Source: Propionivibrio sp.
Lineage (GTDB): Bacteria; Pseudomonadota; Gammaproteobacteria; Burkholderiales; Rhodocyclaceae
Length of the DNA stretch: 6,416 bases
Direction of reading: 5' to 3'
NCBI GenBank assembly: GCA_017990155.1
Contig: JAGNOM010000166.1
Span: 1-6,416, forward strand
Positions 6,191-6,416 of the stretch are shown piece by piece. The first letter of the stretch is position 1. Each line of letters starts with the position of its first letter. The notes under the pieces are model-generated. The model did not search any database, had not been told where the DNA came from, and saw nothing but the letters and a program-made list of their open reading frames with translations. A program made the translations under genes and the position numbers.

Positions 6191-6224
6191 ATTCGCGTGC
6201 AGCCCTCAGGGCAATCGCACGAAT
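6191..6224. repeat. Imperfect hairpin
   Basis: Outer arms ATTCGCGTGC and GCACGAAT pair apart from two bulged bases, around an inner GCCC-TCA-GGGC stem (6202-6212). No T-run on either side, so it is not a standard terminator. It lies just left of the larger inverted repeat and may belong with it or be an operator-like site. Confidence 0.4.
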
Positions 6225-6230
6225 GCCGTA

Positions 6231-6372
6231 CGCATCAACCCCTCCCTCTTCAAGGGGGAGGTCGGGAGGGGGATGGGGTTATCTGGCGGCTATTTCGTCG
6301 ATCAATCCGCCGTTCGCGCCCCATCCCCACCCCATCCCTCCCCTTGAAGGGGAGGGGGCGGGCGTTCATGCG
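6231..6372. repeat. Large G/C-tract inverted repeat (REP-doublet/REPIN- or MITE-like)
   Basis: Two arms, about 6239-6278 and 6319-6362, are near reverse complements: each starts or ends with the CCCCATCCCC/GGGGGATGGGG block and carries its own hairpin around a TTCAA/TTGAA loop (6241-6261 and 6336-6356). The symmetry extends outward (CGCATCAAC at 6231-6239 against GTTCATGCG at 6364-6372, one mismatch) and inward (GGCGG 6285-6289 against CCGCC 6307-6311). Similar CCTCCC-TTCAA-GGGAGG intergenic repeats are common in proteobacterial genomes. No protein is encoded and no clear target-site duplication is seen. Copy number cannot be judged from one window. Confidence 0.75.
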
Positions 6373-6416
6373 ATTTCCCTGGTGCAGCCCCTGCATCGCA
6401 ATCAACACGCGTAGGC

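Larger units (their letters stand above)
6126..6416. other. Non-coding stretch at the right edge
   Basis: No convincing gene. It must hold the promoter of the minus-strand 5904-6125 gene, but I see no clear -35/-10 pair. It contains a hairpin (6191-6224) and a large G/C-tract inverted repeat (6231-6372). The last 44 bases show nothing I can name. Confidence 0.6.

Noticed and set aside
6239..6362. CRISPR-like array
   Set aside because: Only two arms in inverted, not direct, orientation, with no spacer series and no cas genes.
6197..6390. GTGCAGCCC present at 6197-6205 and 6382-6390, flanking the repeat as a possible target duplication
   Set aside because: The copies lie at unequal distances (25 and 9 bases) from the inverted-repeat ends, so they do not behave like a target-site duplication; 9 bases may be chance.
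6223..6414. Plus-strand frame through the right-edge repeat
   Set aside because: Its codons are mostly the G/C-tract repeat, producing Pro/Gly-rich peptide; no ribosome binding site or recognisable protein.

Overview
The window looks like a chromosomal segment of a betaproteobacterium. I would lean towards a Rhodocyclales-type genome (Dechloromonas, Azonexus or Accumulibacter relatives), but this is judged only from high GC, protein style and gene order. Most of it is core housekeeping DNA packed tightly on both strands. I see no phage, plasmid, IS, CRISPR, tRNA or rRNA.

Left part (1-1279, + strand): the 3' part of a response regulator with a GGDEF output domain (diguanylate cyclase), cut by the window edge, followed 8 bp later by a stand-alone CheY-like receiver. 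Together they look like the distal part of a signalling operon whose sensor kinase would lie upstream.

Middle (1286-4009): gloB (hydroxyacylglutathione hydrolase, - strand) is divergent from a YafS-like methyltransferase, which overlaps rnhA (RNase HI) by 8 bp. dnaQ (Pol III epsilon proofreading subunit) follows 46 bp later. The gloB/yafS/rnhA/dnaQ neighbourhood is also found in E. coli, but there rnhA and dnaQ are divergent, while here they are co-directional. A strong bidirectional hairpin terminator (4024-4049) separates dnaQ from a convergent gene for an Arg/Pro-rich protein with a Gly/Ser tail, of unknown function (4082-4537).

Right part (4577-6416): a 99-138 bp divergent intergenic region with a perfect -10 box leads into rdgC, a RecA-modulating DNA-binding ring protein. 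The 3' end of rdgC overlaps a GIY-YIG nuclease-domain gene that starts at GTG. That gene converges, with a 3 bp gap, on a small unknown gene (5904-6125, - strand). Each of this pair appears to carry the other's intrinsic terminator inside its own coding sequence.

The last ~290 bp hold no convincing gene. They contain a hairpin and a large G/C-tract inverted repeat (about 6231-6372) that resembles a REP-doublet/REPIN or small non-autonomous element, with potential G-quadruplexes on opposite strands.

I found no clear new multi-gene system. The items most worth a second look are the interdigitated terminators, the mirrored G4-capable repeat, the rdgC/GIY-YIG overlap, the methyltransferase with a degenerate SAM-binding loop, and the two unknown small proteins.
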